In this document: positions 45,552 to 54,835 of the stretch, piece after piece
Position numbering within the stretch: the first letter of the stretch is position 1
Layout of the letters: each line of letters starts with the position of its first letter
Origin: CAMTUW01 sp947085035
GTDB taxonomy: Bacteria; Actinomycetota; Coriobacteriia; Anaerosomatales; PHET01
Reading direction: 5' to 3'
DNA length: 64,000 nucleotides
NCBI GenBank assembly: GCA_947085035.1
Contig: CAMTUW010000014.1
Coordinates: 33,741-97,740, forward strand
Notes under the pieces: model-generated
The model's input: the letters and a program-made list of their open reading frames with translations, nothing else
The model's database searches: none
What the model was told of the DNA's origin: nothing
Translations under genes and position numbers: made by a program

Positions 45552-48500
45552 ATGAGGTGCGCATCACACCAGAGGACATGCAAGAGTCCGCGCCGGGCCC
45601 TGTATCTGCTTGCGAGTGCGGTGCTTCTTGCGGCCCTGATGCCCGCGCTTTCAGCCGCATACCTCTCCACTGGCCCGAGCGCCGACCGTAACTGGTTCTG
45701 GCAGAATCAGTCGCCGCAAGGAAACGGTCTGCGTTCGATGTCTTGGATCGGCGCCTCTGACGGGTGGGCGGTGGGTGCGGCCGGGACAGTCTTGCGGACC
45801 ACCGACGGCGGCATGACGTGGTCCGTTCAGGACCCGCAGACAGCAAGAGACCTGACCGGTGTTTCGTTCGTCAGCACGAGCAACGGTTGGGCCGTGGGGC
45901 TCTCGGGCACGATCCGGTCGACCTCTGACGGCGGTTCGAGCTGGGCGACGCAGACGGTCGGCACCTCGGCGAGCTTTCGGTCCGTCTCGTTCGCGAACGC
46001 GAACATCGGAGTCGCGGTGGGCGACCAAGGTACATCCACCTCGACGATTCAGTTCACCTCAAACGGCGGGGTCACTTGGCGTGCCGCGGCCACGACGAGC
46101 ACAGTCGGACTCACCAGCGTGCACATGGTCAGTGCGACGACGGGGTGGGCCGTTGGCGGCGCTGGTGTCATCTTGCGTACCGTCGACGGGGGGGCCAGTT
46201 GGACGGTGCGACCATCGCCGACCGTAGCCGGACTCGCGGCGATCGAGTTCGAGCCGAACGGTGTCGTGGGCTACTTCGTCGGGAATGCCGAGCCTCCCAA
46301 CTGGACCATCTTCAAGACGACGGATTCCGGCGCAACATGGACGGCTGTCTCGGGGCTCGGCGCTACAGGAGCTATCAATCTCTTCGGCGTCGATGTCTTC
46401 GACGCGAACAACGCGATCACCGTCGGGTCCAATGGCCAGATACGCCGTACGACAGATGGTGGTGTGACGTGGGCGAATCAGTCCCAGAACAACGTCGCTG
46501 CGACGATCCTGCGCTCCGTCAAGTTGCTCGATGGCGCAAACGCCTACGCTGTCGGCGACCTCGGCATGATGTGCTACACCAGAAACGGCGGCGAGTCTTG
46601 GTTCTCGCTGCTTCAAGGATCATCGGCTCGCTGGCAGGCTGTGCACTTCCCTGACGCCAACAACGGATGGGCGGTCGGTCAGAACGGCGCCATCATGCGA
46701 ACCGCGGACGCTGGGAGGACGTGGGAACACCAGTCTGCCGGAATCTCGACGTGGAGGGCCGTCTATTTCGCCAACGCCACGACCGGCTGGCTCGCGGGTG
46801 ACGGAGGCGTCATCAAGAAGACCACGAACGGCGTCGACTGGCAGACACAGGCATCCGGAACCACCCAGCAGCTCAACGGCCTGTGGTTCACGAGCCCCAC
46901 GACCGGATTCGCCGTGGGCAATTCGGGGGTCATCCTGAAGACCATCAACGGCGGCGCCACATGGGTCGCGAAGCCGGCGAAGACCGGTAGCAGCCTGAAT
47001 GCGGTCTGGTTCGCGAACGCCACGACAGGTTTCGCCGTGGGATCCTCCGGCACGATCCGCAAGACGATCGACGGTGGGGAGACATGGGCGTCCACCTCGC
47101 CGGGTTCGGGTCAGACGTTACTCGCGGTCAGTGGAATCAGTCCGACTAACGTGTGGGTCTCCGGCACCAGCAACACCCTATTCAGGACTACCACCGGGGA
47201 TACACCATGGATCTCTCTCGACCCCGGAGTGGGCACCAACCCGGTGCGCACAGTGAACTTCGTCAGCGCGACCACTGGATGGATTGCTAGCAACTTCGGG
47301 ATAGTCCGAAAGACCACAGACGGCGGCGCCACATGGACATCTCAGAACGCTGGCATGCCCACGTCGTTGCTGGATCCCGCAGTTGGAATTCACGGAGCAT
47401 GGTTCGTCAACGCCAACACCGGCTACCTGGTGGGTGACACAGGAATCGTGCGACGCACCCTCAACGGCGGCACTGACTGGGCTTCGTTGCAGTACGGCAC
47501 GCTGAACGCACTGAACTGCGTCGTCTTTCCCGACGCGAATAACGGCTGGGCGAGTGGCGGCAACGGAACGATGATGCGCACCTCCAACGGAGGACGCATA
47601 TGGACCCGGCAACAAACGGGCGCCACCTCTTCTCTCAACGAGGTCTGGATGACGAACGCGCTTTCCGGGTGGGCTGTCGGAGACAACGGCACCATCCGAC
47701 GTACGACCGACGGCGGTCTCACGTGGACCGGGCAACCGTCCGGTGTCACGGTGAACCTCTCGTCAGTGGGGTCCGGCGACACATCTCGCGCGATCGTTGC
47801 AGGGCAAGGTGTGGTCAGGTACACGATGGACGCCGGCTCGACGTGGACCAGCGCCTCGGTGCCGCCAACGCAGCCGGTCACTGGTCTGTACATGATCGAT
47901 GCGAACAACGCGTGGGCGGTATCCACCCGTGTCTCGGGCAACAACGTGGTGTGGCGCTCTGTCAACGGAGGTGCGACGTGGACCTCGCAGACGACGACAG
48001 CCAACGCCAACCTCTGGGACGTCTACTTCCGTGACGCGAACGTCGGGTATGCGGTTGGCGACTCCGGTGTCATTCTCAAGACGGTGGACGGGGGAGTGAA
48101 CTGGATTCGTCGCCCGACGCCCACCACGCTTCCGTTCTACTGGATACGCTTCTCAGACGCCAACACGGGTCTTGCGGTCGGCGGTGGAGGAGTCATAGCC
48201 CGTACGACCGACGGCGGTACGACCTGGAGTCTGCAGTCATCGGGCACGAACCAAGCGCTCAACGCAGTCGCATTCTCGGGAACCGGACGGGCGTCGATTG
48301 TTGGTGGGAGTGGCATGATTCTGACCAATCAGAATAGTGCAGCGCCCGTGACGACCTTGAGCGTCGACCCAATAGCACCCAACGGCACGAACGGGTGGTA
48401 CTCGGGCTTCGCCCCGCTTCTCACGCTCAGCGCTAACGAGCCTGCGACGTCGTACTACGGGTGGGCCTCGGCGGCGGGGCCCTTCAGCACCTATGCGGCA

Positions 48501-51290
48501 CCGTTTCCAGCCCTGGAGGGTACGAGGACGTTGTACTTCTTCTCCGTCGCCACTGACGGAACCACTGAACTCGTCAGGAACCGGGTGCTCAAGACAGATG
48601 TCACCACTCCAACCGCTCCGACAGCGGTCACGCCAACCCTTGTGAGCACCTCGACTGCGACGATTGAATGGAGTCCGGCGATCGACAGCGTTTCCGGCGT
48701 CGATCGCTATGAGATCCTAATCGATGAGGTGTACGCGGCCAGTTCGGGTTCGACATCGGTCCTGCTGACCGGTCTTACTCCGAATACCTTCTACTCAGTC
48801 ACCGTGCGGGCCGTGGATCGGGCCGGGAACGTCTCTGCCCTGAGTGCGCCGACGAGCTTCCTGACGAACGCAGTCGATACCGCCCCTTACACCACCGTAC
48901 TCTCAGCGAACCCCTTGGAGCCTGACGGCGCGAATGGCTGGTACGTCACGACTCCAACAGTCACCCTCGCCTCACTACCGATGGTTGGCGGGCTGCGCAC
49001 GACGTACTACAGCTGGATCGGCCCACAGGGGCCGTATTCGGAGTACACCACCACGCTGACGCCGCAAGCGGGCGCTGCGACGCTGTACTACTCGACGCAT
49101 GACAGTGACACACCGCCGGTACGCAGCAACGAGCCCACGCGCTCCCACCTGTTCAAGCTCGACACCGAGACTCCTTCGGCACCGTCGATCACTGCCTCGG
49201 CGACCGCTTACAACAGCGTGCACTTGAGTTGGGCGCCGGTCACGGCGACACCCAGCGGGATCGCACGCTACGACGTTTACGTCAATGGGGTGCTGCACAG
49301 TTCGTTGAGTACCACAGTCATAGACATCGTGGGGCTGACTCAGTCGACGACGTATTCGTTCGTCGTTCGCGCTGTGAATGCAGCGGGCACAGTGTCGCCC
49401 CCCTCGGCGACCGTGACGGTGACGACTCCGGTGGCGCCCGCACCGTCCCCGCCGTCACTTGTCCTCGCGCTGGCCCCTTCCGGGGACAGCGTCTACCTGA
49501 ACTGGCTCCCAAGCCATGATGTGGAGGGCGCTGCCTTCTATCGCATCTGGCGCTCGAGCGACGCCGTGAACTACTCGGTCGTCGCGACGACGACCGGAAG
49601 CGTGTACGACTGCGCCTTCATCGACCGAGGACTGCGCTCGTCGACGCGATACTGGTACGCGGTTTCGACCGTGGATTATCGCGGCGAGAGTTCTCTGTCA
49701 AGCACTGCGACCGCAGTGTGGCCCTATATCGCTCCCGTCACGACCCGAGCGGACCGCATTCTCGGGGTAGGGGCCACGGGTTCCAACAACGCTGTCCACC
49801 TCAGCTGGCAGGCGTCCTCGAACCCAGCGGTCGTTGGCTACATGGTGCGTCGCGGATCATCCAGCCTCTCGGCCATGACCACTCTCACGCCGATTCCGAT
49901 CCCGGCCGCTGGCTACTTCGACCTCACGGTCGTCAACGGCGAGAAGTACTACTATCACGTGGCTGCAGTCGATGCATCGGGTGTCGTTGGGAGTCCTTCC
50001 GTTGACCTGTTGGCCAAGCCGATCGCGCCGAAGCCGGAGAATCAGCCCCATCCGCACGACTTCGGCAACGAATCGGCGTGCATCTGCCATGCGACGCACA
50101 GCTCGACCGCACTGCGGCCACTCATCCGCTTCCCTGGAGCCGAGAAGAACACGGTGTGCCAGTCCTGTCATGCGCCAACAGTGTCGTATGACGAATTCAG
50201 CGACCCGCTCCTGAAGTCGAAGCACCCACAGGGCCAGTCGGTGACCGAGAGCGAGCCCTACAGCTGCGTCACCTGCCATGTACCGTTGATTCCTGACGGC
50301 GAGCCGATGAACAATCTGATGCGGGTGAACTCCTCTTCCCCGTGCGTCGTCGTCACGGATACGCCTGCGGGCAACGGCTTCTGCTACTCATGCCATGGCC
50401 CCGGTTCTGAACTCGTGCAAGGAGACTTGACGTTCTTCGAGACGTCGGCGCACCGCGCCGTGGTGCCACCCCCCACGGGGGCGAACATCACATGCAACAC
50501 GTGTCACGAGTCGCACACGTCACGCAATTCGAGCCTGCTGTATTACGAGGGGCTGATGGTCTGTATGCAGTGTCACACGGCTTCCGCGACCAATCCGAAC
50601 CAGATTGACATCCTCAGTCGACTCACCATGAACGAGGGCGCGAATCTCAAACATCCCCTGCTTCCGCAAGACCAGGTCGCGGGTGCGCGTATGAGCTGTC
50701 AGAACTGTCACAACACCCACGCAGCAACGGACGACTTCCCGCTGGTCGAACCCCATGATCCAAGCCCGTCAGGTACGTGGACGAGTGACGAGAAGGCTTT
50801 CTGCTTCGAATGCCATGACGGCGAACCACTGCCCACGAGCGTCGAGACGAGCCCGTGGGCCGGACCGGTGCTGTCCCGAAGTGCCCAGACCACCACTACG
50901 AACACAAAAGCCGCCTACGCCGTCAACGTGCACGGCTTCGGTTCTCGCAGTGGTTCGACCACGACGACCGCGCACCTGCGCCCGGACATGGGTTACTCGT
51001 ACGGCACTGTCCTCGAGTGCAACGCGTGCCACGATCCGCACGGCACGGCCAACGACGGCGCGATCGCCGACACCGTGATCTCGGCTGGTGGCGGTCACAG
51101 GATCGACGGAGTGATCACGTACAGGATCGACGCCCATCGCCGTGACCTGCGGTTCTTCTGCAACACGTGTCACATCTGGGATTCTGCCTCCCATGACTCA
51201 CGTGCGGGAACGAGCACGGTCGTCTTCCCCATGAACTGCCGCGCTTGCCACGGTCACGGGGCTGGGTCACCCCCCGGCGGGAACTTCTGA
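45552..51290 (+). CDS. Secreted multiheme cytochrome c fused to YCF48/BNR-like propellers and FN3 domains
   Basis: 1912 residues from ATG 45552, fixed by GGAAGGTGGG just upstream and by the signal peptide (basic RRALYLLASAVLLAALMPALSA). Residues about 45-930 hold around 20 repeats of the pattern G-W-A-V-G...T-D-G-G-x-T-W, as in YCF48/photosynthesis stability and BNR proteins. That is enough for two or three beta-propellers. Residues about 940-1495 hold at least four fibronectin III-like domains with intervening beta domains. The last 415 residues hold ten CxxCH heme sites (CQSCH, CVTCH, CYSCH, CNTCH, CMQCH, CQNCH, CFECH, CNACH, CNTCH, CRACH) and one shorter CICH. It should be exported, probably cell-surface, and able to carry electrons. 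No anchor or sortase motif is seen. The six-heme gene follows immediately. Confidence 0.85.
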   Translation: MRCASHQRTCKSPRRALYLLASAVLLAALMPALSAAYLSTGPSADRNWFWQNQSPQGNGLRSMSWIGASDGWAVGAAGTVLRTTDGGMTWSVQDPQTARDLTGVSFVSTSNGWAVGLSGTIRSTSDGGSSWATQTVGTSASFRSVSFANANIGVAVGDQGTSTSTIQFTSNGGVTWRAAATTSTVGLTSVHMVSATTGWAVGGAGVILRTVDGGASWTVRPSPTVAGLAAIEFEPNGVVGYFVGNAEPPNWTIFKTTDSGATWTAVSGLGATGAINLFGVDVFDANNAITVGSNGQIRRTTDGGVTWANQSQNNVAATILRSVKLLDGANAYAVGDLGMMCYTRNGGESWFSLLQGSSARWQAVHFPDANNGWAVGQNGAIMRTADAGRTWEHQSAGISTWRAVYFANATTGWLAGDGGVIKKTTNGVDWQTQASGTTQQLNGLWFTSPTTGFAVGNSGVILKTINGGATWVAKPAKTGSSLNAVWFANATTGFAVGSSGTIRKTIDGGETWASTSPGSGQTLLAVSGISPTNVWVSGTSNTLFRTTTGDTPWISLDPGVGTNPVRTVNFVSATTGWIASNFGIVRKTTDGGATWTSQNAGMPTSLLDPAVGIHGAWFVNANTGYLVGDTGIVRRTLNGGTDWASLQYGTLNALNCVVFPDANNGWASGGNGTMMRTSNGGRIWTRQQTGATSSLNEVWMTNALSGWAVGDNGTIRRTTDGGLTWTGQPSGVTVNLSSVGSGDTSRAIVAGQGVVRYTMDAGSTWTSASVPPTQPVTGLYMIDANNAWAVSTRVSGNNVVWRSVNGGATWTSQTTTANANLWDVYFRDANVGYAVGDSGVILKTVDGGVNWIRRPTPTTLPFYWIRFSDANTGLAVGGGGVIARTTDGGTTWSLQSSGTNQALNAVAFSGTGRASIVGGSGMILTNQNSAAPVTTLSVDPIAPNGTNGWYSGFAPLLTLSANEPATSYYGWASAAGPFSTYAAPFPALEGTRTLYFFSVATDGTTELVRNRVLKTDVTTPTAPTAVTPTLVSTSTATIEWSPAIDSVSGVDRYEILIDEVYAASSGSTSVLLTGLTPNTFYSVTVRAVDRAGNVSALSAPTSFLTNAVDTAPYTTVLSANPLEPDGANGWYVTTPTVTLASLPMVGGLRTTYYSWIGPQGPYSEYTTTLTPQAGAATLYYSTHDSDTPPVRSNEPTRSHLFKLDTETPSAPSITASATAYNSVHLSWAPVTATPSGIARYDVYVNGVLHSSLSTTVIDIVGLTQSTTYSFVVRAVNAAGTVSPPSATVTVTTPVAPAPSPPSLVLALAPSGDSVYLNWLPSHDVEGAAFYRIWRSSDAVNYSVVATTTGSVYDCAFIDRGLRSSTRYWYAVSTVDYRGESSLSSTATAVWPYIAPVTTRADRILGVGATGSNNAVHLSWQASSNPAVVGYMVRRGSSSLSAMTTLTPIPIPAAGYFDLTVVNGEKYYYHVAAVDASGVVGSPSVDLLAKPIAPKPENQPHPHDFGNESACICHATHSSTALRPLIRFPGAEKNTVCQSCHAPTVSYDEFSDPLLKSKHPQGQSVTESEPYSCVTCHVPLIPDGEPMNNLMRVNSSSPCVVVTDTPAGNGFCYSCHGPGSELVQGDLTFFETSAHRAVVPPPTGANITCNTCHESHTSRNSSLLYYEGLMVCMQCHTASATNPNQIDILSRLTMNEGANLKHPLLPQDQVAGARMSCQNCHNTHAATDDFPLVEPHDPSPSGTWTSDEKAFCFECHDGEPLPTSVETSPWAGPVLSRSAQTTTTNTKAAYAVNVHGFGSRSGSTTTTAHLRPDMGYSYGTVLECNACHDPHGTANDGAIADTVISAGGGHRIDGVITYRIDAHRRDLRFFCNTCHIWDSASHDSRAGTSTVVFPMNCRACHGHGAGSPPGGNF

Positions 51291-52609
51291 TGGCCGCGAT
51301 GAGCCGACATAGCGACTCTTTCGTGCACGTGCGCAGGCTTGCTGTCGCGACGCTCCTGTTCGGGATGTTGATGTTCGCGGCGCCACGTCTGGCTTCCGCC
51401 AACTTCGGAAACCATGCCCCCACCGTCGTGCAGGACACCGACTCGTGCGCGATGTGTCATCGCACCCACACCTCGCTCTCGTCAGCCACCTGGCTCGACC
51501 GCACCGGCGTGGAGCGTGCGAGCGCGCTGCTTGTGGGCACGGACGCGACAGTCACCGAATACTGTCTCGTGTGCCACGGCAACGGGGCGCCCGGCGCGGC
51601 CACCAACGTGATCGATGGCATCTTTGAATACGGATCGCTCTATGAGACCTCGTCAACGCCGGGGGCTCCACTGAACGCCGGAGGTTTCACCCGGATGCCT
51701 GATCCGTACGCCTGGGAATCGAACGCCACGATCAACCTGGTTCCGACGACATCACGCCATGACCTCGACACGGGACCCCTTCCACTGTGGGGTGCGGGAG
51801 AGAGATTGGCGAGCATCTCGCGTGTAGGGTGCACGAGCTGTCATGACGTCCATGGGACATCGAACTACCGGATGCTGAAAGGTAGCATCAACTCGACCGT
51901 CGTCGGTGGGTACACCGGACCGAATGACGAGACGCCGAACGCCTATGTCTTCTCGACGGAAACCGGCTTCCCGGTTCCCGGAGTCGACCCGGACAATCCT
52001 GATGGGGGCTTCTTGCGCGGCGGCGCGGGTGCGGCGCAGGTTTCAGCGTATCGTCCCAACTACACCGGAGGCTCGCCGATTCTCAATGTCACGTCGACCT
52101 ATCCCGACAAGTCCCTTTCGGTCTGGTGCTCCTCGTGTCATACCCGATACCGAGAGACCTCCAGCGTCAACACCGTGGTGGTCGACTTCGGAATCTATGA
52201 GGTGAACCCTTCCACTGGCGAGAGTGTCGGACCCCTTGCGCGACACTTCCACCCCACGGACCGCACACTTGAGGCCGGATACGGCCCCGACCGCTCGATG
52301 GCGGCTACGGTCCTCGCCGATCAGTACTGGGTGCCTCTGGAGGAGGCCCAAGGTGGGACGGGTGAGTTCTGGAAGAACTACATTGGCTGTCTGACCTGCC
52401 ATCGTGCCCACGGCACCTCGACTGAGATGACCGGTTGGGCGGCTTCACATCTGGAGACGAACACCCTCGGCTATTGGGCGCCGGTTCAAGACGGCGTTCC
52501 GGGGATCAGCCCCGCCAAACAGGTCCCTGGGGGCTCCCCAGCCGTCGGGGCGAGCGCCTTGATCCGCACGAACAACCGCGGCGTCTGCGAGCGCTGTCAC
52601 GGCGGGTGA
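51290..52609 (+). CDS. Secreted hexaheme c-type cytochrome
   Basis: 439 residues from ATG 51290, whose first base is the last base of the previous stop; ATG 51299 is the alternative. The signal peptide (VRRLAVATLLFGMLMFAAPRLASA) is followed by six CxxCH sites: CAMCH, CLVCH, CTSCH, CSSCH, CLTCH and CERCH. Several are followed by a distal HG or HT that could give axial ligands, for example CHDVHGTS and CHRAHGTS. The pattern matches doubled-CxxCH multiheme proteins. Overlapping genes imply coupled expression with the large fusion cytochrome, and both are probably exported to the surface. No cytochrome maturation genes are in the window. Confidence 0.88.
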   Translation: MAAMSRHSDSFVHVRRLAVATLLFGMLMFAAPRLASANFGNHAPTVVQDTDSCAMCHRTHTSLSSATWLDRTGVERASALLVGTDATVTEYCLVCHGNGAPGAATNVIDGIFEYGSLYETSSTPGAPLNAGGFTRMPDPYAWESNATINLVPTTSRHDLDTGPLPLWGAGERLASISRVGCTSCHDVHGTSNYRMLKGSINSTVVGGYTGPNDETPNAYVFSTETGFPVPGVDPDNPDGGFLRGGAGAAQVSAYRPNYTGGSPILNVTSTYPDKSLSVWCSSCHTRYRETSSVNTVVVDFGIYEVNPSTGESVGPLARHFHPTDRTLEAGYGPDRSMAATVLADQYWVPLEEAQGGTGEFWKNYIGCLTCHRAHGTSTEMTGWAASHLETNTLGYWAPVQDGVPGISPAKQVPGGSPAVGASALIRTNNRGVCERCHGG

Positions 52610-52673
52610 GCCCGGGCCTGCGATAGACTGCGTGTGCGGATGACCACTCTGGTTCAGGGGAGCGTGCGGGGGC

Positions 52674-54803
52674 GTGGATGAGCGGTTCTTCGACATCGAC
52701 ACCAGCGGCGCGACAGACGCCATCTTCGCGATTCAGGTGTGTCGCGCGCTCAGTGAGCACACCCGCGACATCGTGCTGCTCATGACGGGAGAAGGCGATA
52801 TCGTATTCGCGAACTCCGCCGCGCGCATCTCCTATCAGCTCACCAGCGATGCGCTGACGTGCCTCAACATCCGGGAATTGCGCGCTCCGCACACGGTCGA
52901 CGCTGTCACGGAGCAGATGCAGGTGGCGGCGACCAGCGGATCGCTTCTCGAGACTGAGCACGTGCGCACCGACGGCTCCGTCTTTCCGGTGGAGGTGAGC
53001 TCTCGCGGTGTCACGATCGCAGGTCGTTCGTATCTGCTGTCGATCATCCGCGACATCACAGCCCGCTGTGCGCGCGAAGCCGAGAGGGAGTCTCTGCTCG
53101 AAGACCTCACGGCAGCGAATCATCAGCTTGCGGGGCTGCTTCGCATCGTGTCGAGCGCGGTGGGGAGCCTCGATATGGAGAAGTTACTCGAAGAGGTGCT
53201 CGTCGCCCTGCGCGAGGTGATGAGCGCGGATGCCGCATTGTTCTTCAAGTTCGAGAACGGTGTTCTGGTTCTCGAGGCCCAGCAGGGGTATCCCGAAGGA
53301 ACGATGTCCGGACTCACTCTGCGTGAGGGGGAAGGCTTCGCTTCACTTGTCGCTGCGGCAGGTGAAGAGCTGTGGTCGCCCGACGTCACATCGACCGAGG
53401 CCGAGCTGAGCGTCCACCACGAGTTCGGGATACGTGCGATGTTCGGGATGCCGCTCTATGTGGACGGCGGGCTGTTCGGCGTGCTGGAGTGCACCTGGTC
53501 GACGGAGAGACTCGTCAGCGACACCGAGCGCGTGATGCTGCAGGTGGCATCGGACCGCATCGTGGCTGCGATGTCTGGTGTCCGACGCCATGAGGGCGCG
53601 CGGCGTGCTCGTGTGCTGGAGTCGGCGCTCACGGAGGCCGCCTCGACACTCGCTTCGTCACACGAGATTGCCATGACGGTTCCGGCGGCACTTGAAATCA
53701 TGGCGGTCGCACTCGGATGTCATGTGGCATGTTTCGGCACGTGGGAGGAAGACGTCTTCAATGTGCTGCACGCCTACGGCACTCAGCCACGCCACGTGCT
53801 GGTGCCTCCACTTCCCGTCGAACGTGAGCACACCGTGGTCGAGGATTTCTCCGCGCGAATCAACCAGCCGGGTACCTCGGGAGCGTGGCTGCGCGAGGAG
53901 TTCGGAATCGACTCCGCACTCGTTGTACCTGTGCTTGTACGCGGGGACGCTCGCTGGACCGTTCTGTTCGGCAACCGCACGAGTGACATCGTACTTGACG
54001 ATATGGTCGTCGAGTACGGGCGTCGCATGTCGCAGTCGCTCGCTATCGCATACGGCAACGCGCGCGACTACGAGTCCGAGCATCGCATCGCCGAGACGTT
54101 GCAAGAGGCGCTGTTGTCGCTGGACGGTCAAGTCGCCGGGGTGCGCTACGGACATCTGTACCGCTCTTCCACCCTCGCCACGCGCGTGGGTGGTGACTTC
54201 TACGACATCTTCGAACTTCGAGATGGACTGGTGGGCGTCTTGGTCGGAGACGTCTCTGGCAAGGGGCTCGACGCGGCGGTGCTCACCACGGTCGTCAAGC
54301 ATACGATTCGCGCATTCGCACATGAGGCTGTCTCACCCTCCGAGATACTCTTTCGCGCCAATGAGGCGCTGGCGGCCACCTCGCGTCTGCGTGATTTCGC
54401 GACAGTCGCACTGGTGATCATCGACCCGCGCTCAGGCGAGGGAAGGTACTGCGGAGCCGGTCACCCGCCGGGGCTCGTCGTTCGGGCCCAAGGAGGGGCG
54501 GAGTCACTGTGTTGTGGTTCGCCGGTGCTGGGCGCCTTCACGGGACTTGAGTTCTTCGAGTGTGCCGTGACGCTGGGGCAGGGGGACACGCTCGTTCTCT
54601 ACACCGACGGAGTCACGGAGGCACGATGTCCGAGCGGCGGGTTCTTCGGGGAAGAGCGCCTTGTCGCCGCCGTCGACGACGCACGCGGCATGGCCGCCGA
54701 GGATCTGGCTGGGCATATCGGCGTGATCGTGACCGGATTCACGGAAGGTAGACTCACCGATGACGTCGCGGTCGTGACGCTCTCGCTGTGCCCTTCATGT
54801 TAG
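52674..54803 (+). CDS. PAS-GAF-SpoIIE serine phosphatase (RsbU-like)
   Basis: 709 residues from GTG 52674. An N-terminal PAS domain (about 20-130, IVLLMTGEGDIVFANSAAR and TDGSVFPVEVSSRGV) is followed by GAF domain 1 (about 155-300) and GAF domain 2 (about 320-460). The PP2C/SpoIIE phosphatase has RVGGDFYDIFEL, VGDVSGKGLDAAV, YCGAGHPPGLVV, LVLYTDGVTEAR and DDVAVVTL, so the metal Asp residues are present. No membrane helix is seen, so signals are intracellular or gaseous. Members dephosphorylate anti-sigma antagonists. No anti-sigma partner is adjacent; the partners must be elsewhere. It may share a transcript with the aminotransferase, 32 bases away. Confidence 0.9.
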   Translation: MDERFFDIDTSGATDAIFAIQVCRALSEHTRDIVLLMTGEGDIVFANSAARISYQLTSDALTCLNIRELRAPHTVDAVTEQMQVAATSGSLLETEHVRTDGSVFPVEVSSRGVTIAGRSYLLSIIRDITARCAREAERESLLEDLTAANHQLAGLLRIVSSAVGSLDMEKLLEEVLVALREVMSADAALFFKFENGVLVLEAQQGYPEGTMSGLTLREGEGFASLVAAAGEELWSPDVTSTEAELSVHHEFGIRAMFGMPLYVDGGLFGVLECTWSTERLVSDTERVMLQVASDRIVAAMSGVRRHEGARRARVLESALTEAASTLASSHEIAMTVPAALEIMAVALGCHVACFGTWEEDVFNVLHAYGTQPRHVLVPPLPVEREHTVVEDFSARINQPGTSGAWLREEFGIDSALVVPVLVRGDARWTVLFGNRTSDIVLDDMVVEYGRRMSQSLAIAYGNARDYESEHRIAETLQEALLSLDGQVAGVRYGHLYRSSTLATRVGGDFYDIFELRDGLVGVLVGDVSGKGLDAAVLTTVVKHTIRAFAHEAVSPSEILFRANEALAATSRLRDFATVALVIIDPRSGEGRYCGAGHPPGLVVRAQGGAESLCCGSPVLGAFTGLEFFECAVTLGQGDTLVLYTDGVTEARCPSGGFFGEERLVAAVDDARGMAAEDLAGHIGVIVTGFTEGRLTDDVAVVTLSLCPSC

Positions 54804-54835
54804 ACGCTCATATCGAACCCGAAAGGGGTTTGCGC

